Origin: Neelides folsomi
Taxonomy: Eukaryota; Arthropoda; Collembola; Neelipleona; Neelidae
Assembly (NCBI GenBank): GCA_034687125.1
Contig: JAQGBZ010000218.1
Coordinates: 1 to 64,000 of the forward strand
Length of the DNA stretch: 64,000 nt
Reading direction: 5' to 3'
The notes beneath the pieces were generated by a model. It made no database searches. It worked only from the letters and a program-made list of their open reading frames with translations, and had not been told where the DNA came from. The translations under genes and the position numbers were made by a program. Positions 51,324 through 64,000 of this stretch are shown in pieces (the first letter of the stretch is position 1; each line of letters starts with the position of its first letter).

Positions 51324-54300
51324 ATGAAGGGTAAAGAAGGGGGTCTGCTGGCTCGGGCCCTTTATAACAATTTATCAGTGGAGACTTCCAATGAACTTTA
51401 TTTCAAAAAAGGCGATATTCTTACAGTCATAGAATTTGATTCAGATGAACAAAAGGGATGGTGGCTCTGTGTTCTTCGTGGTCAAAGGGTAAGTTTAAAG
51501 AATTTAATATATATTAATAATTATATATTTTAATAAAATAAGTCATAAAATCAATCTGATATTGAGTATTAAGCAAATATTTATTAAAATCTCAAACAAA
51601 AAGCGATACATGTTATTATTAAACTTGAAATACAATGATAATCATTGTTGTTATTATTTATTTATTTACTAATCCATGATTGTTTTAGCATGTATTTATT
51701 GGAGTAAACTCTTATTTATTTACATTTGTTATAAGTTACATATTGTGGCAATGCTACTTCTTTCTACTACCAGAACCTAGTTAATTAATTAAAATACTTA
51801 GTTAAACTCTAAAGATGATCGATCGCCTACTCAATCAATAAACAATTAAACTCAAAATAATACGAGCACAAATATAATTATTAGTTTATTATCTTGAAAA
51901 TGGGAACAGTTCGGACAGGGGCAAAAATTGCGACCTCACAAGCCGACTTCTAAATTACAAGCTACCATTGGTCTTTCCAGGGATCCCTGGCTTCATCCTC
52001 TTCGGAGGGTGATGATGAGTTGGAGCGGGCAGTGAGATAATTAGAAAGCTCCACTTGGACAGATTAATTATATAACAAAGACACGGGGGAAAATCACTTA
52101 ACACAAAGGAAGATTTATATAAGTGGGATAACTCACGTTCGGGCAATGGGCAATGAATTGACAAAGCGACACAAATTGAACCCATCTCGTGGTTCAAAAA
52201 ACAAAGGGGACAGTAGGTGGGGTTTAATGGGCTTCAATAGGTATTCGGGTAATTAATAAACGGGCCAACCCTCAATATAAATCTACTAGGGGATGTAGGG
52301 CAGAGAGGGACGCAAGTAAAGATTAAACTGGAGTAAGAGGGGAGAAATTTATTGAAGAGTAAATGAGTCTTAATTGATGCTGTTCTTTCAATGGCTAAAG
52401 ATCATCCATCATCTCATTTCATTCATTCTCATAATTTTGACTGATACATTTGCTAAACTACTTATAATGGCTATAAAATATCTATAAAACTTCATTCCAT
52501 TATAGGTTAGTAGTTCTGTTCCTGCTTATACATACTTGTATTCTCTGTTCGTTGAATGTAAATGTATACACGTATATGTAGTGTATGCCATATAGAATTG
52601 TGCCCTAGTAAGATTTATTACTCAAATTACTTAAAATCTAGCTCGAGTGATGACTTCCACTCAATTAGCCATCTTTAAACACTGCGGAATATGTATCTGC
52701 AAAGTTAAAGAGATCACTTAATTGAGAAATCGTTGAGAAATGAACCTAATGGATGTCAGAGTTTATGCACTAGACGATTTGTATAATCTTTATCATCAAC
52801 AAACTTTTTATTATTTGACTTAAACATTATGATAGTACATTTATAAATATTATTTATTAGTACTAACATTAAATACAGATAAAGGTTAATTATGTAAGTA
52901 GACTTTGAATACATATGATTTGAATTTCTATATTTATGAAGGATTGTATTGATTTTTGAAAGGTAGCTTTAATGATATTTTTGGATATTTTACAGGGTCT
53001 ATGTCCCGGCAATTACTTGGAACTCGTCGATGACAAATTTTCACTTCCGTCCGAGGTGAGATTTCTTTTCCTTTTTCCTTTATTGTAAATTAAACATTTG
53101 CACTTTGGAGTTTCCCTTTGAAAATTATATTTGAGGACAATTTAACTGTAAAGTTATTTGCATAAATGATTAGTTTTTAAGTGTTAATGTATGTTTAAAA
53201 CACTATAATGAAATTAGAAAGTTAAAAGTTTTTTGAGTCATGAATTCCCTAAAAAAGTTGCGACCAGAAAATTCAAAGGAAACATGAACTTAGGGTTCTA
53301 CAAATAACATTAACATTAATTATTTTATATTTAATGTTATACTACCAATTTGTAAGTATGATGTGTCATATTTGGCTATTTATGTTCATACAAATGCAAT
53401 GCTACAATTTCAAAATATATAAAAACATAAATATCGTATAGGCAGCGCATATCAAAATATTTATTCTTATTAACCACAATTTACTTATTTTCTTGTTTTA
53501 AAGAGAGGATCAGTGAGTCGTATTAATTATTTAACGAGATGACTCATATCATATACAACTTATAAATATATCACTTTGACTTTGAATATGTATAATGGAA
53601 AACAAATGATAAATCATTATAAGAAGTTATCAGACTTATGTGATAATAATGACAAATTACATAGAGTACATGGTAGACATGATATTTGTTCTTTTCTTAA
53701 TTACTTTTAAAATTATTTTTGTGAATGGATTAAATCCACCAAGCTACCATAATGTACATGAGATAAGTTAACTATTTTCTGTGTTATTAAAATCTACCTA
53801 TCGTAAAATGACGACGAAATTAATAAATTACCTTCAATATTAGGTAATAAAATCTATTGTCCTTGCTAAACAATTTTTACATAAGTGGCTACCCCCAGAT
53901 TCCATAAACAATATGCTTGATAAAATAAGTTAGAATCAATTACCATTAAAGTTGTGTTGTGAAAATGTTTATAACCTACGAATTAAGCACAGATAAAAAT
54001 TTATTACCAAATATCTTTAGAGATACTTGAAATTAAAACTTTTATTTTGAGTTTATTTACAGATATAATGTATGGTATTGTCTGTATATGCAATGATTCA
54101 ACTCGAAAGCCTTCAGAGAATGACGAATATGAAACAATACATCAGTTGCACTTTAATACACAAACAATACTACCAATATTAGATTAACCTTCAATATTTT
54201 AACCACATTTCATATTCAATAGGTAATCATACTTGATACTAAATCAAATAAGTAAATTCCAATTAATCATTATGCATTTGAAATTATTCTTTCTTCTTTA

Positions 54301-57300
54301 TGTTTAAAAAACTCATGCTTTTTTTAAAATTATTTTATTCGAAGATTTATCTGATATTTGTAATCTTTCAAGTCATGTATTTTTTAGGAACTTTATATGT
54401 AACGATAATAATTCATCTTCTGAAGGTGACCTTAAGAAAAACACCTTGACTTTACAACCCATTATACATTATTGTATTAGCGATAAGTCTTTAAGACACA
54501 TTTTACCTATCAAAGCTTTTAGTTTATATGGATGTATGATAAATTTATAAGAACTTTGTTCTTTGCGATCAAGTCGGTAGTCTCAGTTGAGTATTTCCTT
54601 TGAAAATTGCCTCTTTATTTATTCGAAGACACGATCATTGTAATGAATTCGGGGTCTGCAAGATCGGAAAAATGCAAGTTGCTTAAATTTGCATATACAC
54701 TAACTCTCATATAATATTATTTCCCTCTGGGTCTACGGCCTTTCATGAAGCCATATTTAACCCCAGGCTCGTCTTCTCACTTTTTTCAGACCTGAGGAGT
54801 AAATCCCTCATTAATAATTCAAGACTTCTTAAACCTTCACAATCAGATTTCTCAGATCAAAATTCAATACTTTTATATAGGAGAAGCCAATAAGAATTTG
54901 ACAATGATTGAATTGAACCTTGAGAAATCATAATAGAACATTATATTTTTATGCATTATATTAATCGCTTTAGTTGTATGTAGACTCACTTGAAAAAATC
55001 GATAGTTTGAAAAAATATGTTCCATTTAGCGCCTTGTGTTATATGATAGTTTCAAAAATACTGCATAATGCTACTTACTGCAGGGATGTTTTACACACAT
55101 TTCCATTTCTAATCGATACGCTTGGGTAATTATCAAGTTTTAACTTATCGCATTAAAACTTAAACGATAGATATTTTCATTTAAATGATCAAAAGTAAGT
55201 TAGTAATCTGAATTTAATTGCCTCTGTACAAATTCTTCTCTGCATAATTACTAAATTTTAGTTTTGCAGAATAAAATATGAACTGCGTGCAGGTATTCGT
55301 ATAAAATAATTCATGGTATTACTTTCTTAAAATTATAATTTAAGCACTTCTACTACTTATTTAGTAAAATTTTAATGTTGTGGGTATTAACCTGTTAATT
55401 GGATATATCAAATTGGCTTCTAAACACGATAGAATTTAATTCATACTTTTTCTCATTACATTTCATTGAAATAAATAAATATAAAGAAAGAAGATTCCTA
55501 GTGTGTAAAATGGGTTGAATTGCCCACAAAAACAAAATGATATGTCCTGTGTCCAGCTATTACTCCTTTGGAAAGCGGAGAACTCGACACAAAGATGATT
55601 TCTTCAAGGGAAGAATATGGGAGTATAAAAAGTAATGGTTGCGCTTACAATCATCTTCTCCCTCAATTCTTGTAATGAATGCCCTCGTGAGCAATTTGTA
55701 TGGAAATCTTCATCTTTACTCATCGGCACAAAGGGTGTGCAGGTGAAAAGAATTCGGTGGAACATTAAAATAATCATAATACTCAAACTTGAGATTTCAA
55801 TCTAAAATATAATGAAAAGGAAATAATGAGTTTCTGGTTCCCTCACACTTATTCTCTTCTACGAGTGTTCTGAGTGTAATATGAGGACATTATAAACAAA
55901 ATATATTGTAAGTTGTATAATAATGACTATCACCTCCGTTGCATCTCAAGTTCCTGCTGTCACCCTCCTATAAAACATAATAAAAACTTACCTTCTTTCA
56001 TTAATTCTGAGATTAAATCACTACGACTAGCCGACTAGGCAAACCAGACCTGGCATCCATAATGGCTTAGCATGTCGGGTAAAATAGCAAAAAACCGATG
56101 GGTCAAAAGATTTTGTAAGTTTTGACGGGGTTGGAAAAAAATCTTTAACACATAAATTGACCGATAAAGAGCTCCCGTTCCTTTAATGAATACAAATGAC
56201 ACATGAGGTTTAACACTTTAGATCATTAAGTGCGTCTCAAGTTTCACAAGCGAAAGGGTTTGAAAGTTTTTCCTTGAGTCTTTCTGAATAAATAAACATC
56301 ATGAAAAAACAAAAAAGGCTAGGGATAATCTTTAAGAACCCATTTTTATATTCTTAAGTTCTATTAGCTATTCTAATTTCCCCATTATTCTAATAGAATA
56401 ACTGACTGATTCAACATTGGTAATTAAAAAATTTTAAAAATGGTCATAATATGAATACGTGCAAGAATTTTTCAAGAGGAGTTAAAATGGCGTTGTAAAA
56501 GAACTTATTGCAAGTTGCAAGGGATGCGACAAATTCTTTTGTCATGTTAATGAGAGATAGTGGGGATGATCGGTATATGGTTAATACATGGAGTTGCATA
56601 GAAAGTAAATATACCCGAGCGCATGGTTTCGGATTTTACGTTCTTTATTCCCCACCCCGATTCCGGTAGAATGTTGAGTTCGGGCCTCAGCTGTGTGTGG
56701 AGTTCTCCGCTCCCCAAACTCACCCTTTCTGCAGCAACAATCTCTGACTCATTCATTTCTCCCTTGTGCTCATTCTGTCATTCTTATTCCAAGTATCAAA
56801 ATTAGAACAAAATATTAACAATATTATTTTAATTCCCGTGTATTGTGATTTATTAATAATGATGAGTAACAAAAAAGGAATTTTTACTCTGACAAGATAA
56901 AGGGAATTCATTTTACTACACCTCTTTAAGGTTTGTTGACAATTTGTTGGCTCATGAGAATTTTGTGCGCGTGGAGATTTTGGCAGAACAGAACATTGCA
57001 TGGAATAATTTTACAATCGCAATTGCTCCCGATCACTCAAAATTTACTAGTACAATATGACTCGAATTGTTCTATTTAGAATGAATGTATTGATTATACT
57101 ATACTGATAATTATGACGTAATGTACATAATATTCACATTAATTCAATATATCTTGTCTAATATAATTTTTATTACTTATTTTCAGGAAAAAGAAATTGA
57201 AAGAATTAGCTCTGATTCTGGATTAAGTGATCCAATTGAAAATTATGACGTTCCACGATCACATATATCAAGAGCAGATGAATTGAGAAGAATTGAAACC

Positions 57301-60147
57301 TCAGCTTCTGGCTCGGACCTCTACGACGTTCCTAGAAGTTCCCTCAGCGTTATTGATGATAAGAGAAAAAGAGATAGCGGATTCTCATATACTTCCCAAG
57401 GATCATCACTTCTCTTTTCGTCTTCTTCCGATTCATCTTCTTCCTCTTCAGACCAAAACATTCACAACCCCCTGATAAAAAGAGAATCGTCCATAACCAT
57501 TTCATCTTCTGAACTTGCAGATTCTGTCTCAAGAGCATCAATAAATTCAAATAGCTATTGCACTCCGAATTTTATAAAATTGGGAGATAATAATTTTGAC
57601 GTTGTTGACGGTCAAATTATCGATGACGATATTCCAAATTACGAAAACGTAGATTCTAAAACCGAGCCTAAGGTAAACAAAATGATGTCTCTTGCTGAAT
57701 CTCAATGTTCTGTAGACCTTTACGACGTTCCTCGGTCCAGTTTACAATTAGAAGATACGAGTTTGAAAAACGATGACACTTATGATGTTCCTAGAAGTGT
57801 ACGATCATTCGCCGAAAAATTCGAGAAAAAATACGACGCTGTTCCTACTAGAAGAAATCACAATGGATTCGGAGCTTTCCCTTCGACCAGCGTTCCAAAC
57901 GTAGCAAAATTAAACAGGGAAGGAAAGTATTTTGACAATGGTCTTTTTAAAGGCTTTGAAGGCGAAAACACTTCAAGATTTTTGAATGATAATTCCAAAC
58001 GAAATAATAGTCTTGATGCATCCACTTCTCTTACTTGTTATAAAAGTATGCGAAACATTCCATCAAGTAATGAATATCCAGATAAAATTTTGAAAAAAGG
58101 GCACAGTATCCATTTGGATCCTTCGGAAGATTACGACGTCCCAAGGAGCTATTTGAAGAAAGTTCAATGTACCCAACCAACTCAACAACAACAGGAATTG
58201 ACCGAGCGGAGAGAATCGTTAAAAAGTAGGGAAAGCTTAAAAGAAAGTGATAATTTCTTCATAAATAATATCAAACGAGGATCTCAGACCCTTCAGTCCC
58301 ACGACTCGACCGACACGCTCTCAAATGAGGAATTTGGTTCATCGGAGAATTCTCTCTATCGTGAAGCCTCCACCCTTAGTTTAAATAAGGCGGAACTGGA
58401 AGTGAAGTGGCTGCCTTTAAGTCCAAAGTCTGCTGTGAGTATTTGCGAGAAGCTCCGAAAGGAAGTTATGATAAGTGAGAACTCTTTGCATGAACTCGCT
58501 CGCGATCGAAGGTGGAGATCGAAGGAGGTCCTTACAGAAACAATGCCCGACATTCGTTTCAACTCTGTGCGCCTCAACTTGGCCATTAAGGTAATCAATT
58601 TTCACATTTTTATGAACTACTGCATGACACGAATTGAGAACATACCTTTAAGTACTAGGTATGTAAAATATGTATAAATCTGGCTCCTTTATTTCTTATC
58701 ATGATTTGAGTTGTAAAGGACTTCTTCGAGAACTCTCCTACCTATTATAGGCACAAAGGAAAAGTATTGAGAGATTGGGATTATATAGGAACCAGCAATT
58801 ACTTTTCTCCCCCGGTTTATCTCTTACGAGATCCAAAGACTCGCTAATGCTTATTGTTTTTCAACACGAAATGAATTCCAATGAGGGTGGAGGCTCCGCA
58901 CCCAAATTCAACGCTGTAAAACATCTTCCCTCTATAGCTTTATTAATATCTTCCATATAAATACATGTTGTATGAGGGCGTTGGAGAGGGAAGGAGTTTT
59001 CCTTGCAAGGCAAACAGGTAGTAAGGTGAAGAGGAGGGATTATATTATTATGCAGACTAGGATGAAGATTGAGGAGCTTAGGAATTCGAGTCGGAGCCGG
59101 CGGAACCAGTTACTGGAAGATAACCATCTCTCTTTACTCCACAGGACTTTGCTGACTTTACAGCCCGTACTATCTTCAATGCGAGGAAATTCGGGGAAGA
59201 GGAGCTGGTAGGGAAGTTGAAAAGACTCCACATCCCACTCACAAACGGATCTCAGATCATTCAGAGGAGCGTCGACGAACTAGAAGCTTACTTCTGGTCC
59301 GTCGACCGCTTCAGTTTGGACGAGAGAAGGGCGAGTGGGCCTTTTTCATCATCAACACTCTCCTTAGGACCTTCTGCCCCTGATGTTTTGGATCAACTCA
59401 CACTTTGTGCACGAACACTTAAGGGAGACGTAACTGAAAGTTCAAATTTCATTGCTCTCAATTCATCTGCTATATTCAAATTTGAAGATGAAAGGCCTCA
59501 ACCAGATTCAGTAACACTAACAAAATATCTCGAATAAATCAAATAACTTAATAACAAACATTACATATTTTTCTAATTAATAAGTAATGATGATTCTCAA
59601 TTATTTTAAATGTTTATAACATTAATTTTTAAAGGTGGTCGAAAAGGGTGAATTTGGATGTGAAGACTACGATTATGTGAGCCTCGTACCGGTTTCAAAT
59701 CCCATCAAAAGGGAAGAAAGGAATGAGAATCAGATAGACAACAGAGATGACCAATTAATTGAATTTTATTCTGCACAAATTGGGTCCATTGCTCCACTCC
59801 TCAGCAGTTCGATCTCCACATTTATTTCTTCACTGCATCTTAACGAGCCTCCTAAAGTATTTAATGGCCACCTTAAATTCGTCCTTCTTTTCTCCTACAA
59901 AATGCTTTTCTCTGGAGATACTATTCATCGGAATATGAGATCGAGACCATTGATCAAAGAAGAAATTGAAAGAAAGGCCAATGAGCTTCATAAAGCTGTC
60001 CTTGGACTTCATGATGCATCCAAAATTGCGACCAGAGATTTCCCACGAATACCACCAATGCAAGAAATCATTGAGAAAGTTTGGGAAACAACTGCAGCGG
60101 CTACAAATCTTAAAAAATCCGTTTTCAAATATGTTTACCATTCATAA
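51324..60147 (+). CDS. p130Cas/BCAR1-family adaptor protein
   Basis: The product is about 835 residues (human BCAR1 870) from five coding exons: 51324-51488, 52996-53055, 57187-58590, 59145-59510 and 59635-60147, every junction in phase 0. Cas proteins are focal-adhesion scaffolds phosphorylated by Src and FAK. Residues 8-75 form the SH3 domain (ARALYNN, GWWLCVL, GLCPGNYLEL). The substrate domain has five YDVP motifs (tyrosines near 95, 121, 254, 274 and 391), bait for Crk SH2. A serine-rich and helical region follows. The last exon opens with CEDYDYV, a Src-SH2 site, and then the FAT-like C-terminal domain (LNEPPKVFNGHLKFVLLF). The start is the ATG at 51324; an earlier frame opens only on TTG. 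The 4.1 kb intron 2 holds nothing certain. Confidence 0.93.
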
Positions 60148-60625
60148 TATAAATTATAAGTAGGTAATATAATTTTTATATAGTATATAATGTAATTTAA
60201 ATGTATTGTAAATACAGATAGTCAAATGCACTATTTAAACTATAAACTATAGCATACTAGTTATACCATCCATTTACACATAATTTTAAAATTAATTTTG
60301 TTATGATTATTCAATAAGGTACAGTACGAATACTATCAAAGTAATATTTATTTATATATTACAACGAACACTTTCTAAATTGTGAATTTAACTTTCTTGC
60401 ATGTACATAAGAAAAATTGTAAATTACATTACTTTATATGGTATAGGCAATATTATCTATGCTAATTATTATAATTTTAATATGTAACTTAAATAGTTAA
60501 AGTATATGTAACATATTACATTATAATAGTATGATGCTTTATAATCATGTACAATTTAATTATTTCTAAATATTTATATTTAAAGTAATTATTAGGAAAA
60601 TCTACATCGGATTAATTCTGAATGA

Positions 60626-60656
60626 GATTTGAACCCATGTTTCTTCCAATGTGCCA
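60626..60656 (-). repeat. Pol III A/B-box-like pair, possible SINE remnant
   Basis: On the minus strand TGGCACATTGG (60656-60646) matches the A-box consensus and GGTTCAAATC (60635-60626) matches the B box. They are only about ten bases apart, against roughly thirty in a tRNA, so this is not a tRNA gene. A deleted tRNA-derived SINE or chance are the alternatives. Confidence 0.25.
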
Positions 60657-61189
60657 TTTGTGTTACACAATTGATTATGTTTCAGTTAATTCGATTGTGT
60701 TCTCAAACACTGTACATACACTTTAGATTAGTAATTTAATAAATAATTTAATATTTATTGTATAATATATTAAACATTAATTATAATTATTATTACAGAA
60801 AAAATATTTATATTGTACATACCTCTATTTATGATAAATATTACATATAAAGGAAATTCCGTAATAAAGTTATAATACTGATTAGTGTTTAAATAATAAA
60901 TACTAAATTTATGTTATTTTCAAATAACGTCGATTAATTTTAGAATAAAATAAATTACAAAGAAAAGTGAAAATTACATTAATGGGCATTTAACAATCAG
61001 TAAAATTTTGAATAAAAAATTAACAAAACAAGGTTTTTTTACATTAAAATTACTACACTGCACTACTTGAATCGTCATTTTAGGGATTTTTCTCATATCA
61101 AAATCTACGTATTTAAGCATTGTAATTGTAATACACACTAAGCCTTTATGTCTTATTATAACGTAACTTTATGTTAAATATAACTTTAT

Positions 61190-61510
61190 GTTTCGGTATA
61201 GTCCATTGCTGGTACTTTAAATATCCAAACATGTCCTGCGTGCAAAACTCACCGTTTCTTTGTTCCAAATTTCTAAACAGCATTTCTATGTTATTTCCCT
61301 ATGTTAGACATCTTTTTTAAAATTGGTGGCGTTAAGTTAGCCATGGAACGATTTTCTTAAAAATTTGACAGTAACTAGTGTATCGGCAGTACTTTCAATA
61401 GGGCCTCAGGCCATGTGTGCAAAACTCACGGCTCCTTTGTTTTTAAAATTTTAAGACGTCCCCCATGTTAAAGTCCTATACTGAATAGTAGTTGGGCCAA
61501 CTTATTTTCC
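61190..61510 (+). repeat. Two diverged tandem copies, period about 177 bp
   Basis: The word GTGCAAAACTCAC starts at 61240 and again at 61417, each followed by similar text (TTTGTT, then an AT-rich stretch and ATGTTA) and preceded by related sequence. Divergence is high. It could be an old tandem duplication or part of an unknown repeat. Confidence 0.5.
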
Positions 61511-61949
61511 GGCTTCGGTATAACTTTACGGACATTTATTATAAGAGAATTCAAATAAAAATATTCCCTTTGAACGAGAATTCTGATCAAAATATGAAAT
61601 GAAGGGATGTAGATTGATATGTCTATAACGGATATCATATTAATAATGTAAATATCATCATGATCATACTATAATAATAAAACGAAATAAAGACGCAAGC
61701 TTCATAATGAATAGTAAGTTCAAAATGAAATTATAAAAGGTTATTAAACCAGAGCGTCGTGGGGAAATATGGGAATATTTATTGAAATTGAACTATATAC
61801 CGCGTCTGATGATACCCTTCTTCAATTGATAGTGTGCTCATTTAGTCTTTTTCTCTTTCATTTATTCGTTTCTGTTTTCTGTTCCATGTCTTAGTCTTTG
61901 TAAATTGAACAAACTACCGAAATCGAAATTGTTTTAATTTTGTTATAAA

Positions 61950-62704
61950 ATGTCTTCAAAAAGTAAAAACGCCGAGGATTCTTTCCAATTCAAAGAACCA
62001 TGGGGCGGTGTTGATTCACTCGATAAATTGCTGTCGTATTCAAGAAGAGGTGAGATACTTTACAGTTTACAGAGTTTGAGATAATAATTCATTCACAAAA
62101 TTATTTTGATAATATGAATAATATCTTACTTTATTATTTTGAAATGGACATATAATAATTAAAAACTTTTATATTAGACAAGAAGGATAAAATTGGAGAA
62201 ATCCGAAACGACCTTATAGCTCTTCAAGAGGATTCAGAAAGGAGCTTCAATTCTCTTTTTGATCTACCTTCAACCCTTCCAGCTGCAGCTCCGACTCGAT
62301 CTTCCTCCAAATCCTCCAAAGTTGCTGATATTCTCAAGAACTCAAGGTTATTCGAAGAAGGCCCCATCGAACCAAGGGAGCCCATGGGGAAACGCAAACT
62401 AAAGAGACTGAGGGAGAAGGAAAGAAAGAAGACATCCGGAGCTAATTGGTTTAATGTAAAAGCCCCCGAGATGACACAAGAAAGACAGAATGATCTTGAG
62501 GCTTTAAATCTTCGATCAGCACTCGATACCAAGAGATTTTATAAAAGAAATACAATGGCATCTCGCCCTACTCATTTCCACATTGGGAAGATCCTTGATA
62601 ATCCAGCCGATTACTATCATTCGAGAATACCTAAAAAGGAAAGGAAGCAAACGATTGCCGAAGAATTCATGGCTGAAGCAGAATCAAAACTTTCGAGAAA
62701 ATAA
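61950..62704 (+). CDS. Fcf2-domain rRNA-processing factor (DNTTIP2 C-terminal homologue)
   Basis: The product is 208 residues from two exons, 61950-62049 and 62178-62704. The C-terminal half is the Fcf2 domain: ANWFNVKAPEMTQERQNDL, LRSALDTKRFYK, HFHIGKILDNPADYY and IPKKERKQTIAEEF. Fcf2 in yeast (217 residues) and DNTTIP2/TDIF2 in vertebrates are nucleolar proteins needed for early 35S pre-rRNA cleavage and 18S production. The length fits the yeast form; the long N-terminal part of vertebrate DNTTIP2 is absent. A basic stretch (KRKLKRLREKERKK) precedes the domain. AATAAA at 62731-62736 lies 26 bases after the stop. Confidence 0.93.
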
Positions 62705-63251
62705 ATACATTACAGACCTATTCTATTATGAATAAAAGCAAATTGTTTTAATTTTTAATAATCAGTCGTTTTTAAGTTTTTGATTTCAAATATACTAAAT
62801 AAAATACATCAAATTAACGATATTAATAAATATTACATACATTTTACTAAAAGTACTTTAAAGATCAAAATAACTTTATATAATTCTATTAGTTTTAGTT
62901 TAATAATTATAAAAAATACATAATGATATATTATATAACAGATATTTAATATATTCTATCAAATGATATTTTGTATTTTTATAATATGAAAAAGATAAAT
63001 AACTCTTGAAACTTGAGACAATTCATATTCATATCAAGTTGAAGCCTAAATAATGTTTTTGAATTGCGGGAAAATTGAAAAGTCTTCGGCTGTTATTCTT
63101 AATAAAAAACATCAAAGTAAATTAGTTCTTCTGGAGGGGCCTTTGAGCCATTGACGCTGTCTCGTTAAATTCTTCTTAATTCGCTGTTCTAGGGTTCGCT
63201 GTCTTCAGTTTCGAAACCCTGGCTTCTTACAATCAATTTTCCCCTTCTAGA
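62705..63251. other. Spacer between the Fcf2 and CNEP1R1 genes
   Basis: AT-rich, 547 bases, containing the Fcf2 3' end and the CNEP1R1 promoter and leader. No other feature is seen. Confidence 0.5.
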
Positions 63252-63879
63252 ATGACTTTAGAGCAAACAACTTGTGAAGGTAATACAAAGCCCCGTCGAG
63301 AGTTTTTTTTATTTAATATCAATGGCATTTATTAATTTAAAATTGTTGTTAAAATTATTGTTCATTTTTTAAAGATTTGAAAGCGTTCGAGCGCAGGTTG
63401 ACTGAAGTGATAGCCTGTATACGGCCAGGTACAATCCGATGGAGGATCATTCTTGTAGCTGCTACGGTTTGTACGGCTGTCGGAGCTTGGCAATGGCTCA
63501 ACGATCCGCTCATCTCACAATTATCCTTCACCGATTCCCTCATCAATCATTTATTCTTCACCCTTTCTGTTTTCATTCTTTGTAAGTTGAAATATATAAG
63601 AAATATTCCAAGCAATATATATTTTACCTTTTCCTTAAAAATCCTTTATTTTCATTATGAAATTTATTTTTTAATCTTTATTTTAATCATGTATAGTTGT
63701 AAAATTAATACTGAATTTTAAATTAATTTTTAGTATTACTGTTCATGATGGGCATTCATAAACGAGTAGTAGCTCCTTCAATTATAACGACGAGGACGAG
63801 GCTAGTGTTGGCTGATTTCAACATGTCATGCGATGAGACTGGGAAATTGATCCTCAAGCCAAGACCTCCAAATACTTAA
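63252..63879 (+). CDS. Nuclear envelope phosphatase regulatory subunit 1
   Basis: The product is 126 residues (human 125) from three exons: 63252-63279, 63375-63581 and 63734-63879. The family signature is intact: [42 protein letters not shown] and [16 protein letters not shown]. Two hydrophobic helices match the two membrane spans of TMEM188. In other animals this subunit binds and stabilises the CTDNEP1 (Dullard) phosphatase at the nuclear envelope and ER, which dephosphorylates lipin and so controls phospholipid versus triacylglycerol synthesis. The first exon encodes only nine residues plus one base. Nothing is missing. Confidence 0.96.
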
Positions 63880-64000
63880 AAGTCGAATTCAAATTTTTGA
63901 TTGAAAAGTACCTATATATGTTATCTACATTACCTATATTTGATTATTATATGAATTAATAACTTTCGATAACTCAATATCTCAATATATATTTTCAATG

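Larger units (their letters stand above)
60148..61949. other. Intergenic between Cas and Fcf2 genes
   Basis: AT-rich. It includes the Cas 3' region, a short pol III-box-like segment near 60.64 kb and a diverged tandem duplication at 61.19-61.5 kb (listed separately), then the Fcf2 promoter region. Confidence 0.5.

Noticed and set aside
58751-58960. Extra Cas exon after an acceptor at 58750
   Set aside because: The frame ends in a stop, has no Cas similarity, and direct splicing of 58590 to 59145 keeps frame and gives a sensible helical region.

Overview
The window is eukaryotic nuclear DNA: AT-rich, with spliced genes whose introns run from about 60 bp to more than 4 kb and use GT-AG boundaries. 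I rebuilt the exons by joining open frames at GT/AG sites and comparing the products with protein families I know. The gene set (Vasa-type helicase, single Cas adaptor, copine, LAPTM4, GNL1) and genome style fit an arthropod. A crustacean such as a parasitic copepod is my guess; the sequence does not prove the taxon.

Layout. Bases 1-13941 hold no convincing exon. They probably belong to a long first intron of an alpha-catulin-like gene, whose first coding exon lies at 14130-13942 on the minus strand. A possible unassigned minus-strand exon lies at about 15.0-15.3 kb. GNL1 (minus, 11 coding exons, 17117-20856) and a Vasa/DDX4-like helicase (minus, 6 coding exons, 21733-24031) follow in tandem. 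A copine (plus, 9 exons, 25546-28457) diverges from Vasa, and the gap between them holds a broken inverted copy of part of GNL1. A LAPTM4-type lysosomal membrane protein (minus, 31930-37553, with a probable leader exon near 39.1-39.3 kb) diverges from ribosomal protein S21 (plus, 40120-40756). A CFDP1/BCNT protein follows (plus, 41400-42725). Two head-to-tail non-autonomous Helitron-like elements lie at 43219-45005. After a gene-poor 6 kb comes a p130Cas/BCAR1-family adaptor (plus, 5 coding exons, 51324-60147). An Fcf2-domain rRNA-processing factor (plus, 61950-62704) and CNEP1R1 (plus, 63252-63879) close the window.

The genes are mostly unrelated housekeeping and signalling genes, not a functional cluster. 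S21, Fcf2 and GNL1 touch ribosome biology, and Vasa is the germline gene. I found no operon-like system, CRISPR or prokaryotic cassette. The items most worth a second look are: Vasa carrying DEGD in place of DEAD plus an altered motif Ib; a copine whose second C2 domain has lost its calcium-ligand loops; the intron-containing GNL1 fragment between Vasa and copine; the paired Helitrons; and a foldback element inside GNL1.
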